Position numbers and translations under genes: made by a program. Of a DNA stretch of 54,141 nucleotides, positions 16,991 through 25,534 are shown one piece after another. The notes below the pieces were generated by a model. That model was given only the letters and a program-made list of their open reading frames with translations, made no database searches and was not told the DNA's origin. The number at the start of each line of letters is the position of its first letter. The stretch's first letter is position 1. The stretch is from Gammaproteobacteria bacterium. Lineage in GTDB: Bacteria; Pseudomonadota; Gammaproteobacteria; Pseudomonadales; Azotimanducaceae. The stretch spans positions 1 to 54,141 of the forward strand of contig JAPOTD010000042.1 in NCBI GenBank assembly GCA_026709365.1. The letters run 5' to 3'.

Positions 16991-18439
16991 ATGGGCATGG
17001 ATCTGTTTGCGAACATAGCCACGACCAGTTTGGGCGGGCCGCATCGCGAGGCCATCGTTGCGGCAGTGCGTGACGGGGACTGGCGGCTCGTGTTTCCCTC
17101 CGGCTCATCATCTCCCCCGCCCCTGCTGGTCGGACGCACCGAGCAGGCCGCCCGCATCAACTCGCTCGCGGCCGAATTGACGCGGCCACCGGAGGCGGCG
17201 CGGTCAATTCACGGTGTGGTGCTGTTCGGCCCCAGGGGGGTCGGTAAGACCGCGCTCCTTAACATCCTGGCCAATGAACTGCCTAGGATGGCGCCGGGCT
17301 TGGTTCAGACCATTCGCCTCTCCGGATCGAACCTGAGTTCCGCTGAGGACTTGGCGTGGGAGATTTTGCGGAGGACCCCCGAGGGGACTGAGAAAGTCAA
17401 AACGACGCGGCGGCGGATCGGGATCAAGATGGCCAACCTGAGCGTCACCACAACAACTTCCCCGGACAGGCGCGGGTCGGCTCCTGGATCAGCGGCTCCA
17501 TCCGTTTTGTTCGCGCTTGATCGCTTTGGGAGTCTTGAAGGTGGGGGCAGAGCGCCGGTATTGATTTGCGTCGATGAAGCCCATGTGAGCCACCCAATGG
17601 CGTTGACCCGCCTGCTTGAGGCGGCGCAAACCTTGAATGGGGCGTCTTGTCCCGTTGCCGTGGCGCTGGCCGGAACGCCCGACGTGCTCGATGTGCTGAG
17701 GTTGACCGAGGCGACTTGGTTTTTGGATCGAGCGCAGGATGAGCGGCTTTTGCCGGTCGGCAACCTGACTGATGGGCAATGCGCCCTTGCCGTTGCCGAC
17801 CCCTTGGCGACGGCCGGGGTGGCTTTTGAACGGGACCGCCTTCGCGAGGCGGCGGGATGGTGCCGCGGCAGCCCGTACTTCACTCAAGCATTGGGCTCCG
17901 CAGCGATGGCAGCGGCTTTCGAGGGCAGCAGGCGAGCGGACTTCTCGGCGGATGGACCGGTGCGAGCCGCCTTTCTGGATGTGGCCCAGCGCCGCTACTC
18001 GGAAGCCTGGACCAACATTGACCGGGTGGGACTGACGGGCTGCGCCCGGCAGCTTGGGGCGCTCTGGCGGTGGTCCAGGAGTGGAGAAGGGAGGTTGATT
18101 CACGAAGAGGACGTTGAGGCGGCCGTGCTGTCCGGGCTGAATCATCCGCCAACCCACAAAAGCCCGACGCTTTCCGGCGAGGAGGCGGGCGTTCACTTTC
18201 GTCACTTGGGGCTGCTGTGGTCCCCGTCAGGAAACCGGGCGGGGCCTTGGGAGTTGGGCCTGCCCAGCTTCTTTGCCTACGTTGAGTCGGTGTATCAGTC
18301 CCGAGCCAACCGCAGGTACCACGAGACGCTGGACGCGCTGGTTGCCGACGAGGCGTCGATCGTGCCTCCGGACCCGTCGCCGGGGAGGAAGACAACAGTG
18401 GCGCCCGATTCGATTCAAACTGGAAGTGACCGAACCTGA
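16991..18439 (+). CDS. AAA/P-loop ATPase with C-terminal helical region
   Basis: A 482-aa protein with Walker A GPRGVGKTALL (about residues 80-90) and Walker B VLICVDEAH (about 192-200), followed by a sensor-like ALAGTPDVLDVL. This is the Orc/Cdc6- or STAND-like layout of ATPases that act as switches or loaders. The C-terminal ~200 residues contain helical, possibly winged-helix segments (IDRVGLTGCARQLGALWRWS) and no recognised catalytic domain. A second ATG at 16997 could also start it. It stands alone, downstream of a divergent MATE gene and next to an insertion sequence, a setting common for accessory or defence genes. Function unknown. Confidence 0.75.
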   Translation: MGMDLFANIATTSLGGPHREAIVAAVRDGDWRLVFPSGSSSPPPLLVGRTEQAARINSLAAELTRPPEAARSIHGVVLFGPRGVGKTALLNILANELPRMAPGLVQTIRLSGSNLSSAEDLAWEILRRTPEGTEKVKTTRRRIGIKMANLSVTTTTSPDRRGSAPGSAAPSVLFALDRFGSLEGGGRAPVLICVDEAHVSHPMALTRLLEAAQTLNGASCPVAVALAGTPDVLDVLRLTEATWFLDRAQDERLLPVGNLTDGQCALAVADPLATAGVAFERDRLREAAGWCRGSPYFTQALGSAAMAAAFEGSRRADFSADGPVRAAFLDVAQRRYSEAWTNIDRVGLTGCARQLGALWRWSRSGEGRLIHEEDVEAAVLSGLNHPPTHKSPTLSGEEAGVHFRHLGLLWSPSGNRAGPWELGLPSFFAYVESVYQSRANRRYHETLDALVADEASIVPPDPSPGRKTTVAPDSIQTGSDRT

Positions 18440-18455
18440 AAGTGGGCTTGTGCGG

Positions 18456-18519
18456 GCTTAGGAAACATTTCGGAATCTGGCCCACACGCAACGGCAGCGG
18501 AGTTTCGCGCAGCGAAACT
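18456..18519 (-). repeat. Paired-hairpin repeat copy R1 (tail plus hairpin B)
   Basis: The sequence reads, as the reverse complement of copies R5 and R6, a tail GGAAACATTTCGGAATCTGG...CACGCAAC followed by hairpin B: AGTTTCGC, loop GCA, GCGAAACT (18501-18519). The IS target site lies three bases beyond it, so any hairpin A on that side is separated by the insertion. No gene is present between 18440 and 18662. Confidence 0.7.
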
Positions 18520-18530
18520 GCGGCCGCTGG

Positions 18531-20152
18531 CAGCAATTCCCGCCGCCGACAGAACCCCCCTGTTTTCGCGCCTTTGCGGTGGGTTGCAGAAGTAGTTTTC
18601 GCAGACTTTCCGCGCTTGCGCGGGGGGCATAATGGGGCGTTGTCATTGAAGAGGGGTTTCCCATGGGTAGGCCGGGGTTTCGCAAGGCGCTGAGCGCGCC
18701 GGGGCTGCTGGGGCTGGTCCGCGGCCGGTTCGAGCGGGTCAATGACCCGGTGGGGAACCCGAGGATCGCCCTGCCGTACTGCCTGATGTCGGCCTTGGCG
18801 GTGTTCGGCATGAAGCACTCCCCGCTGCTGAAGTTCGAGGAGGGCGTGCGGCGCGACGGGGCCGTGCGGGGGAACCTGCGCCGCCTGTACGGGGTTCGGC
18901 AGGTGCCCGCCGACACCACGATGCGCGAGCGGCTCGACCGGGTGGACCCGTCGGAGCTGCGCGGCGCCTTCAAGGCGGTGCTCTCAGCGCTGCGGCGCGG
19001 CAAGGGGCTTGACCGCTTCGCCTGGCTCGACGGCCACTGCCTGCAGTCGGTGGACGGCACCGGCCACTTCCCGTCGAAGTCCGTCCACCGCGGCAGCTGC
19101 TGCGTGAAGGAGCACAGGGACGGCACGAGGACGCACTGCTACCGGATGCTCGGCGCCGCGCTCGTGCATCCCGACTTCCGGGAGGTGTTCGCCCGGCCGC
19201 CGGAGCCGATCCTGCGCGGGGACGGGCGACGGGGAACGACTGCGAGCGCAACGCGGCGAAGCGCCTGCTGCGCGACGTGCGGCGCGAGCGCCCGCACCTG
19301 AGGCTGATGGTGGTGGAGGACGGCTTGGCGTCGAACGGGCCGCACATCCGGCTCCTTCAGGAACTCAACATGCGCTTCGTGCTGGGCGCGAAGCCCGGCG
19401 ACCACGCGGAGCTGTTCGAGGCGGCGGACACCTGGCCGATGACGCGGACGATGGAGGCGAAGGGCGCCGACGGGACGCGGCACCGCTGCCGCTTCATCAA
19501 CGGGGTGCCGCTCAACGACGCCAACCGGGATCTTGAGGTGAACTTCCTCGAATGGACCGGGACGAGGCCCAACGGGAAGGTGCAGCGCTTCTCGTGGGTC
19601 ACGGACGTCGCGGTTGACGGGACCAACGCGGAATTGCTGATGCGGGCCGGCCGGGCGCGCTGGCGCATCGAGAACGAGACCTTCAACACCCTGAAGAACC
19701 AAGGCTGCGGCCTTGAGCACAACCACGGGCACGGCCATCGCCACCTGGCGACGGCGCTCGCGGAGCTGATGACGCTCGCGTTCCTGATCGACCAGGTCCA
19801 GCAGCGCTGCTGCGGCCTGTTCCAAGCGGCGCTGGCGAAGTCGAAGCGGCGCATCCGCCTGTGGGAGCGGATGCGGTCGCTGTTCACGGACTACCGCATC
19901 GACAGTTGGGAGGACCTCTACCGGGCGCTGGCGTTCGGCTTCCAACAGCCCGCCCTCACGCCGTTCGACACGTCCTGAACGGGCGCCGTGCCCAAGCGTG
20001 CGACGGGCGGTTCCTCAGGGGTGACGACGCGGCCAGCCAAGGACTTCAGCGCGGCGCTGAGGGAAACCACTCCCCCAATCAAAAGCCGAGCTGCAATCCC
20101 CCACCGAAAATGACCCCGGCAGACCGAAAGGGGTGGCCAGCGGGAATTGCTG
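18531..20152 (+). mobile_element. Insertion sequence with 13-bp perfect inverted ends and 9-bp target duplication
   Basis: A 1622-bp element. The ends are perfect 13-bp inverted repeats, CAGCAATTCCCGC (18531-18543) and its complement (20140-20152). Exactly 33 bases further in on each side lies a second inverted block, CGGTGGG (18577-18583) with its complement CCCACCG (20100-20106), and TTGCAG follows on each side. The element is bracketed by the direct repeat GGCCGCTGG (18522-18530 and 20153-20161), an intact target-site duplication, so the insertion is comparatively recent. It carries one DDE transposase gene interrupted by a frameshift. The 9-bp duplication and the transposase type suggest an IS4-like or unclassified family. 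It separates repeat copy R1 from the promoter region of the crotonase at 20228. Confidence 0.9.
18663..19978 (+). pseudogene. DDE transposase, frameshifted
   Basis: Two frames together encode one transposase of about 438 aa. The first (18663-19301) begins MGRPGFRKALSAPGLLGLVR, contains ALAVFGMKHSPLLKFEE and the first acidic block FAWLDGHCLQSVDGTG, and loses homology near 19224. The second supplies the rest: MVVEDGLASNGPHI (second Asp), and WRIENETFNTLKNQGCGLE with HNHGHGH (Glu region). The expected join at 19221-19240 would read DGATGNDCERNAAKR if GACGGGCGACGGGG had one more G in its first G-run, so a single-base loss in a G tract is the likely cause. Programmed frameshifting is possible but no standard heptamer is visible. 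Unless recoded, the element is not autonomous. Confidence 0.85.
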
Positions 20153-20227
20153 GGCCGCTGGGTCGTGCGCGGACTTTGCGGCGCCAATCGCCTAACATCA
20201 CGCTTTTGATGCCTTAAGGAACCCTCA

Positions 20228-21037
20228 ATGAGTGAAGAACGCCGATACGCCGACATCGCGGTGACCCGAAGCGGCCATGTGGCCACTGTCGAAATCCAGC
20301 GGCCGCCGCACAACTTCTTCGACCACAGCCTGATCGGACAGATCGCCGACGCCTTCGACGGCCTTGATGAAGACCCCGAGTGTCGGGTCATCGTGCTGGC
20401 CGCGCAGGGAAGGTCCTTCTGCGCCGGGGCCAATTTCGGCAGCGGCCAGCCCGGAGGCGGCGGCAGCGCCGACTTCACCGAGGAGGGCTTTCGAAACACC
20501 ACCGGCAAGCTGTACCGGGAAGCCGCTCGCCTCTACGGCAACAGGAAGCCCATCATCGGCGCCATCCAGGGCGCGGCCATCGGCGGCGGCCTCGGCCTGT
20601 GCTTGGTGCCGGACTTTCGAGTCGCCTCCCCGCAAGCGCGATTCGCCGCCAACTTCGTCAAGCTGGGCATCCATCAAGGCTTCGGCATCTCGGTCACCCT
20701 GCCGCGCCTGGTCGGCCAGCAGGCCGCCAACCTGATGCTCTACAGCGGGCGGCGGCTGAACGGCGAGCAGGCCTTGGAGATCGGCTTGGTGGACATTCTG
20801 GTGGAACCGGAAAACCTGCGGGCGCGAGCCGACGAACTGGCCCAGGAAATCGCTGAAAACGCGCCCTTGGCGATTGTTTCCGTGCGGGCCACGATGCGCG
20901 CCGGGCTGGCCGAGGCAGTGGCTGAGGCCACTGAGCGCGAACTGGCCGAGCAGCAGTGGCTAAGGGCCACCCAAGACGCCGGCGAGGGCATCCGCGCGGT
21001 TGCGGAACGACGCCCAGGCAACTTCGTCGGCGCCTGA
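20228..21037 (+). CDS. Enoyl-CoA hydratase/isomerase (crotonase) family protein, paralogue 1
   Basis: A 269-aa crotonase-fold protein. AAGGA lies six bases before ATG. The oxyanion-hole segments are FCAGANFG and IGAIQGAAIGGGLGLCL. When aligned by eye to rat mitochondrial hydratase, both catalytic glutamates (Glu144 and Glu164) are replaced: the FGQPEILLG region reads FAANFVKLG, and the SLAMEMVLTG region reads QAANLMLYSG. A classical hydratase mechanism is therefore unlikely; isomerase, thioesterase, decarboxylase or C-C lyase activity is possible. It is clearly paralogous to the gene at 22830-23612. It begins 67 bp beyond the target duplication of the insertion sequence. Confidence 0.9.
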   Translation: MSEERRYADIAVTRSGHVATVEIQRPPHNFFDHSLIGQIADAFDGLDEDPECRVIVLAAQGRSFCAGANFGSGQPGGGGSADFTEEGFRNTTGKLYREAARLYGNRKPIIGAIQGAAIGGGLGLCLVPDFRVASPQARFAANFVKLGIHQGFGISVTLPRLVGQQAANLMLYSGRRLNGEQALEIGLVDILVEPENLRARADELAQEIAENAPLAIVSVRATMRAGLAEAVAEATERELAEQQWLRATQDAGEGIRAVAERRPGNFVGA

Positions 21038-21059
21038 TCGCCGCACGGAAAAGACGGAT

Positions 21060-21545
21060 TCAAGTGTCCCCAAAGGTTCCGTAGGCGCCGCGCCAATACA
21101 GCAGCGGCGAGCCGTGCGCGTCCAATATCCCGAGATCGCGCACCCGGCCAATGGCGATGGTGTGGTCGCCGGCGTCAAGCTCATCAGCCAGTTCGCAGTC
21201 GATGTAGGCGAGAACGCCCGCCAGCACCGGCGAACCGGTCTGCCCCGGCTGCCACGCAAGGCCGGCGAACTTGTCAATGCCGGTGCGCGCGAAGAGGTCG
21301 CTAACGCCCTGCTGGCGGTCGCTGAGGACGTTGATGCAGAAGTGGCCGCTCGCGCGCAGCTTCGGCCAACTGGTGCTGGTCTTGGACGGACACAGGGCCA
21401 CCAAGGGCGGGTCCAGCGACAGCGAGGCGAAGGATTGCGCCGCAAACCCAGCCGGCGTTCCCTCAAGGCAGCCAGTGGCAATCACCACCCCGGTGGCGAA
21501 CTGCCCCAACGTGTCGCGAAACTCGCGGCCATCGAATTGATCCAT
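21060..21545 (-). CDS. Flavin reductase family protein
   Basis: A 161-aa protein of the flavin reductase-like, FMN-binding split-barrel family (FRDTLGQFATGVVIATG, FAAQSFASLSLDPPLVALC, FCINVLSDRQQGVSDLF, LADELDAGDHTIAIGRV). Such proteins reduce FMN or FAD with NAD(P)H to feed two-component monooxygenases. The start MDQFDGREF is chosen because the longer frame adds 20 residues without family similarity, and AGGGGA lies upstream. No partner oxygenase is adjacent. It is convergent with crotonase 1, stopping 22 bp away. Confidence 0.87.
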   Translation of the reverse strand: MDQFDGREFRDTLGQFATGVVIATGCLEGTPAGFAAQSFASLSLDPPLVALCPSKTSTSWPKLRASGHFCINVLSDRQQGVSDLFARTGIDKFAGLAWQPGQTGSPVLAGVLAYIDCELADELDAGDHTIAIGRVRDLGILDAHGSPLLYWRGAYGTFGDT

Positions 21546-21606
21546 GCAGGCCATCCCCTGAAAGACAGCCGCAATATAGCGCCACTGGCCCTTCCATGGA
21601 AACACG

Positions 21607-21652
21607 CGCGCCCGCTTCGCGGGCGCGATGGAGTTTCGCTGCGCGAAACTCC
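21607..21652 (+). repeat. Paired-hairpin repeat copy R2 (hairpins A and B)
   Basis: Hairpin A is a perfect 9-bp stem, CGCGCCCGC-TTC-GCGGGCGCG (21607-21627). After two bases, hairpin B is a perfect 10-bp stem, GGAGTTTCGC-TGC-GCGAAACTCC (21630-21652). It lies in the gap upstream of the flavin reductase and downstream of the MBL hydrolase. Confidence 0.85.
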
Positions 21653-21738
21653 GCGCTCGTCGCTCAAGTCAAGTTGTTTCTGAACCTGCACCCAACCAAG
21701 GCATGGACGCCGGCATTCTCGCCGAGGCTCCAAAACGC

Positions 21739-22581
21739 CTAGCAGTCCAGCCGGAAGGCCTCGCCGTCGCGCACGATGCGGCCGGCGGTGGGTGCGGCGA
21801 AGTGGGTGCCGATCACCAGCACCGGGCGGTCGGCGTAGCGCTGCATGAAATCATGGCGGGTGGCGGCGCTTAGGTTGGGGTCGGCATCGGCGACGCTCGA
21901 CCAATGCGGGTGGGCGATTTGGCAGGGATGGTGGATCATGTCGCCGGTGATGATCGCCTCCTCGCCCCGAGAGGCGATGTGAACGCTCACATGCCCCGGC
22001 GTGTGGCCCGGGGTGGGCTCAAGCCAAATCTCGTCGTTGACGCGATGGTCCTGGGCCACCAGCACCGCCTTGCCGGCATCGAAGATGGGCTGCACCGAAT
22101 CCTCGATGACCGGCCCGTACTCCTGCTCCTCGACGCGCCAGTGCTGCCACTCCTCCTCGGCAAAGAGGTAGTCGGCGTTCTCGAAAGTGGGCACCCACCG
22201 GTCATCGACCAAGCGCGTGTTCCAGCCAACGTGATCCACGTGCATGTGGGTACACATCACCTTGTCCACTCCGTCAACGGCGAATCCGGCAGCCGCGAAG
22301 TCTTCCAGAAAGCTGCGCTGCATCCGGTTCCAAGCGGGATAGGTCCGCGCCTTGCCGTTGCCGATGCAGGTGTCCACGACCAAGGTCTCGCCGCCCGATT
22401 CAACGACCAGGGCGTGGATGCTCAGAACCAGCCGCCGCCGGTCATCGACAAAGGGCTTGATCCACGGCAGCCGGTCCATCTCCTCCGGCGTCGCTTGGGG
22501 CAGCAGGTACGGCCCCAGCGAGGCCGTGGTCAACTCCACGACCTGCGTGATCCTCACGTCGCCAACCCGCCACCTCAACAT
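21739..22581 (-). CDS. MBL-fold metallo-hydrolase
   Basis: A 280-aa metallo-beta-lactamase-fold hydrolase with the dinuclear metal set: THMHVDHVGW (HxHxDH), PTPGHTPGHVS, ITGDMIHH and IGTHFAAPTAG. It belongs with small-molecule MBL enzymes such as lactonase- or glyoxalase-like members; the substrate is not clear. ATG 22581 (MLRWRVGDVRI) has GGAG six bases upstream and is preferred; ATG 22593 would add four residues and TTG 22620 thirteen. Repeat copy R3 begins just beyond the start region. Confidence 0.87.
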   Translation of the reverse strand: MLRWRVGDVRITQVVELTTASLGPYLLPQATPEEMDRLPWIKPFVDDRRRLVLSIHALVVESGGETLVVDTCIGNGKARTYPAWNRMQRSFLEDFAAAGFAVDGVDKVMCTHMHVDHVGWNTRLVDDRWVPTFENADYLFAEEEWQHWRVEEQEYGPVIEDSVQPIFDAGKAVLVAQDHRVNDEIWLEPTPGHTPGHVSVHIASRGEEAIITGDMIHHPCQIAHPHWSSVADADPNLSAATRHDFMQRYADRPVLVIGTHFAAPTAGRIVRDGEAFRLDC

Positions 22582-22628
22582 ACGATGCTCCATCAGCTTA
22601 GAGTCGCCAAAGCGTTGCAAAAGGTTGA

Positions 22629-22747
22629 TCGCTAGTCAACGCGCCGCCTACGGCGGCGTGATCGAGTTTCGCTGCGCGAAACTCGGGGGTGGGAAGGAGG
22701 GTCGCTAGTCAACGCGCCGGCTAAGGCGGCGTGATCGAGTTTCGCTG
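22629..22747 (+). repeat. Paired-hairpin repeat copies R3 and R4 as a direct duplication
   Basis: A 46-bp segment starting TCGCTAGTCAACGCGCCG occurs at 22629-22674 and again at 22702-22747 (offset 73 bp, two mismatches). Copy R3 has hairpin A CGCCGCC-TAC-GGCGGCG (22642-22658) and hairpin B CGAGTTTCGC-TGC-GCGAAACTCG (22663-22685). In copy R4, stem A has one mismatch and the right arm of hairpin B is missing. The gap between the MBL gene and crotonase 2 is thus largely repeat. Confidence 0.8.
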
Positions 22748-22829
22748 TGGCAGTTCTTTCAACTCGGCTAACATGGCTCGCCAATTGGGGGCCAATCGAT
22801 GCCCCGCTGAACCAAGGGAGGGACGCGCC

Positions 22830-23612
22830 TTGCTGTTTGAAGACTTGGAAGTAACCCGCACCGGCCATGTGGCGTTGGTTGAAATCCAGCGCCCGCCGAA
22901 CAACTTCTTTGACGTGCGCCTCATCAACGCCTTGGGCGACGCCTTCGAATCCCTGGACGCCGACGCCAATGTGCGCGCCTTGGTGCTTGCCGCCCAAGGC
23001 AAGCACTTCTGCGCCGGGGCCAACTTCGGCGACCGCAGCCAACAGGATGAACGCAAGGCAAGGCGGGAGCGGGACGGCAATCCGCTGTACAGCGCCGCAG
23101 TGCGGCTGTTCGCCTGCAAAAAGCCGGTCATCGGCGCCATTCAGGGCGCGGCGGTGGGCGGCGGCTTCGGGCTGGCGGTGCTGCCCGATTTCCGCGTGGT
23201 CTGCCCTGAAGCCCGGTTCACCGCCAATTTCGTCAAGTTGGGCTTCCATCCCGGCTTTGGGCTGACCCACACCCTGCCTAAGCTGATCGGCCAGCAGAGG
23301 GCCAACCTCATGTTCCTGACCGGCCGGCGCATCGACGGCGCCACGGCCCACGAGTGGGGCTTGGCCGACGTGCTGGTCGAGCGGCAGGAGCTGCGCAGCC
23401 GGGCCCTGTCCTTGGCCGAGGAGATCGCTGAAAACGCACCCCTCGCCCTGCTCTCGGTGCGGGCCACCATGCGCCAAGGCATTGCCGAGGCGGTGAAGCG
23501 GCAAACCGACCTTGAGTTCGTGGAGCAGCACCGCCTGCAGCAAACCGAGGATCACAAGGAGGGCGTTCGGGCGGTGGCGGAACGTCGCCCGGGGCGATTC
23601 ATTGGCCGTTGA
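22830..23612 (+). CDS. Enoyl-CoA hydratase/isomerase (crotonase) family protein, paralogue 2
   Basis: A 260-aa crotonase closely similar to the gene at 20228-21037 (shared ANFVKLG, AEEIAENAPLA, SVRATMR, AVAERRPG). TTG 22830 (LLFEDLEVTRTGHV) is preferred: GGGAGG lies upstream at suitable spacing and homology to paralogue 1 begins there. The upstream in-frame codons translate the truncated repeat R4 (MIEFRC). As in paralogue 1, the positions of both hydratase glutamates are changed (FTANFVKLG, QRANLMFLTG). Oxyanion segments FCAGANFG and IGAIQGAAVGGGFGL are kept. The pair looks like an old duplication with a shared non-standard activity. Confidence 0.88.
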   Translation: MLFEDLEVTRTGHVALVEIQRPPNNFFDVRLINALGDAFESLDADANVRALVLAAQGKHFCAGANFGDRSQQDERKARRERDGNPLYSAAVRLFACKKPVIGAIQGAAVGGGFGLAVLPDFRVVCPEARFTANFVKLGFHPGFGLTHTLPKLIGQQRANLMFLTGRRIDGATAHEWGLADVLVERQELRSRALSLAEEIAENAPLALLSVRATMRQGIAEAVKRQTDLEFVEQHRLQQTEDHKEGVRAVAERRPGRFIGR

Positions 23613-23711
23613 GGCGCGGCGGCTAGGGCGCTGAGCCCCGGCTGCATCCGTCGCACGGAGGAGTGGCGCCGCCCACGGTTCGGTTGTGGGCTGCGAAACC
23701 GACTCCGGAGG

Positions 23712-25055
23712 CTACGCTGCGGGCTGTTTACGGTCGCGCAGATATCCTTGCCGAAACCACCAGTAGCCGGCCAGCCCCATCAGGATGTTGCTGGCTGCGG
23801 TGGCCGCGAAGATGCCGCCGTAGCCCTGCCACTCGTTCAGCGCCATCGCCAGCGGAAGGTAAACCACGAACATGCGGGTGAAGGACAGCACGGTGGAGGG
23901 CAGCGGCCTGCCCAAGCCATTGAAGGAGGCTGACGTCATCATCAGCACGCCCCAAGCGCCGTGACTCAGCGGCACAATCAGCAGGTATAGGGCCGCGACG
24001 GCCACCACCCCCGCATCGCCGCTAAGCCAAGCCGCGAACCGCTCGCCCCAAAGGGCCATCAGCAGTGCGGCAGCCAGCCCCCAAAGCAAGCTGAACTGGC
24101 ATGCCGCCCGCAGGCCGGCTTGGACCCGGGCCATGTTTTTGGCCCCAGCGTTCTGCCCCACGAACGGCCCGATGCTGCCGGAAAGGGCGAACAGCGTCAT
24201 CACCGCGACGGCCTCGATGCGGGTGGCGACGCCGAAGCCGGCCACGACGACCTCGCCATGGGCGGCGACCAAGCGGGTGATGAAGGCCCCGGAAAGCGGG
24301 CCGATCAACTGGGTGGCGGCGGCCGGAAGTCCGATGCGCAAAATCCTGACGGCGGAGACCTTTAGGCCAGCCAGCGGCGCACGGGTTTTGATGAGTCCGT
24401 CGCGGCGCACGCAGTGCAGCAGCCAAGCGGCGGTCAGCACCCGCGTCACCGTCATGGCAGTCGCCGCGCCCGCCAACTCCATGCGCGGGAAACCGAACCA
24501 GCCGAAGATCAGCAAAGGGTCCAGGGCGAGGTTGAACAGTGCCCCGGCGGTCATCGCCAGCCCCGGCGTATTGGCGTTGCCGGACGCCCGCAGGATGCTG
24601 CCGGCGATCATGGTGATGGTGAACAGAACGGTTCCGGGGTAGTAGATGTCCAAGTAGCTGTGGATCAGCGGCAGCAATTCCGGGCGGGCGCCCAAGGCGG
24701 TGAACACCGGGTCGATGGTGGCCCAGCCGGCCAGCGACAGCAGCGCCATCAGGCCGCCGATCAGCACGATGGCGTGGGAGCCGAGGCGGCGCATGTCACG
24801 GCGGTTGCCCGCCCCGGCGCTGCGGGCGATCACCGAAGAAGTGCCGATGCTGACGCCGAGCGCAATGCTGGTCAGAATCATGGTGATCGGGAAGGTGAAG
24901 GTCAGCGCCGCGACATGCTCGGTGGAGAGCTGGCCGATGAAGCCCATCTCCAGCGTCTGCACCAGGATGCTGGAAGCGACCCCCAGAATCATCGGCGCCG
25001 TCAGCCGATAGAGCGAGAGCCGCACGGAGCCTTGGGTCAGGTCGTGCTGCGCCAT
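23712..25055 (-). CDS. MATE family efflux transporter
   Basis: A 447-aa multidrug/toxin antiporter with about 12 helices. It begins LYRLTAPMILGVASSILVQTL and has MATE blocks GFIGQLSTEHVAALTFTFP, ASGNANTPGLAMTAGALFNL, DPLLIFGWFGFPRMELAGAA and, in the second half, GPFVGQNAGAKNMARVQAGL. It differs clearly from the MATE at 15499-16875. The RidA and PurN-like genes lie upstream on the same strand with a 65-bp gap, so co-transcription is possible. Confidence 0.92.
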   Translation of the reverse strand: MAQHDLTQGSVRLSLYRLTAPMILGVASSILVQTLEMGFIGQLSTEHVAALTFTFPITMILTSIALGVSIGTSSVIARSAGAGNRRDMRRLGSHAIVLIGGLMALLSLAGWATIDPVFTALGARPELLPLIHSYLDIYYPGTVLFTITMIAGSILRASGNANTPGLAMTAGALFNLALDPLLIFGWFGFPRMELAGAATAMTVTRVLTAAWLLHCVRRDGLIKTRAPLAGLKVSAVRILRIGLPAAATQLIGPLSGAFITRLVAAHGEVVVAGFGVATRIEAVAVMTLFALSGSIGPFVGQNAGAKNMARVQAGLRAACQFSLLWGLAAALLMALWGERFAAWLSGDAGVVAVAALYLLIVPLSHGAWGVLMMTSASFNGLGRPLPSTVLSFTRMFVVYLPLAMALNEWQGYGGIFAATAASNILMGLAGYWWFRQGYLRDRKQPAA

Positions 25056-25120
25056 GGGCGCTAGCTTACGCGAGCTTTGCCCAAACTGGCGCGATTCCAG
25101 ACCCGAAGCATAGGCTGGTT

Positions 25121-25504
25121 CTAACTCATTGCAGTGACCCTAATCTCCACCCGGGCGCCAGGGATGGCCAACTCGCTGACGCCAATCGCGGTCCAAGCGG
25201 GCCAAGGTGGGCTGATGAACTCATCCTTCACCTTCATGAACGCGCCGAGGTGCCGCTGGAGGCCCACATGGTAGGAGGTGATCTCGATGACGTCCTCGAA
25301 GCCCAGCCCCGCCGCCGCCAAGACCCGGCCCACGCCCTGCCACGCCAAGCGGAACTCCTGCTCGGCGCTGTCGGGGACGCTGCCGCCGGTGGCGCCAATC
25401 TGGCCGGACAGGAGCACCAAGCCGCCGGCGCGCGCCGCCGGGGCGAAATGCAAGCTCTCGTAGCTGGCGCGATCCTGTTCAGGAACGATGACGTCGCGGG
25501 GCAT
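25121..25504 (-). CDS. RidA family protein (YjgF/YER057c/UK114)
   Basis: A 127-aa member of the reactive imine/enamine deaminase family, normally a trimeric cytosolic enzyme. Visible signatures are GLVLLSGQIGATGG, LAAAGLGFEDVIEITSYHV and, at the end, IPGARVEIRVTAMS, which keeps the arginine that binds the substrate carboxylate in true RidA proteins (IEIEA/IRVTA position). The lineage with this more divergent N-terminus is closer to the Rid subfamilies than to classical RidA. 30 bp separate it from the PurN-like stop. Confidence 0.87.
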   Translation of the reverse strand: MPRDVIVPEQDRASYESLHFAPAARAGGLVLLSGQIGATGGSVPDSAEQEFRLAWQGVGRVLAAAGLGFEDVIEITSYHVGLQRHLGAFMKVKDEFISPPWPAWTAIGVSELAIPGARVEIRVTAMS

Positions 25505-25534
25505 GGCAAGGCTCCAAGTCGAGTTGGGCTTGAA

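Noticed and set aside
22731-22829. Upstream extension of crotonase 2 (MIEFRC...)
   Set aside because: These codons translate the truncated paired-hairpin repeat; homology and the ribosome-binding site place the start at TTG 22830.
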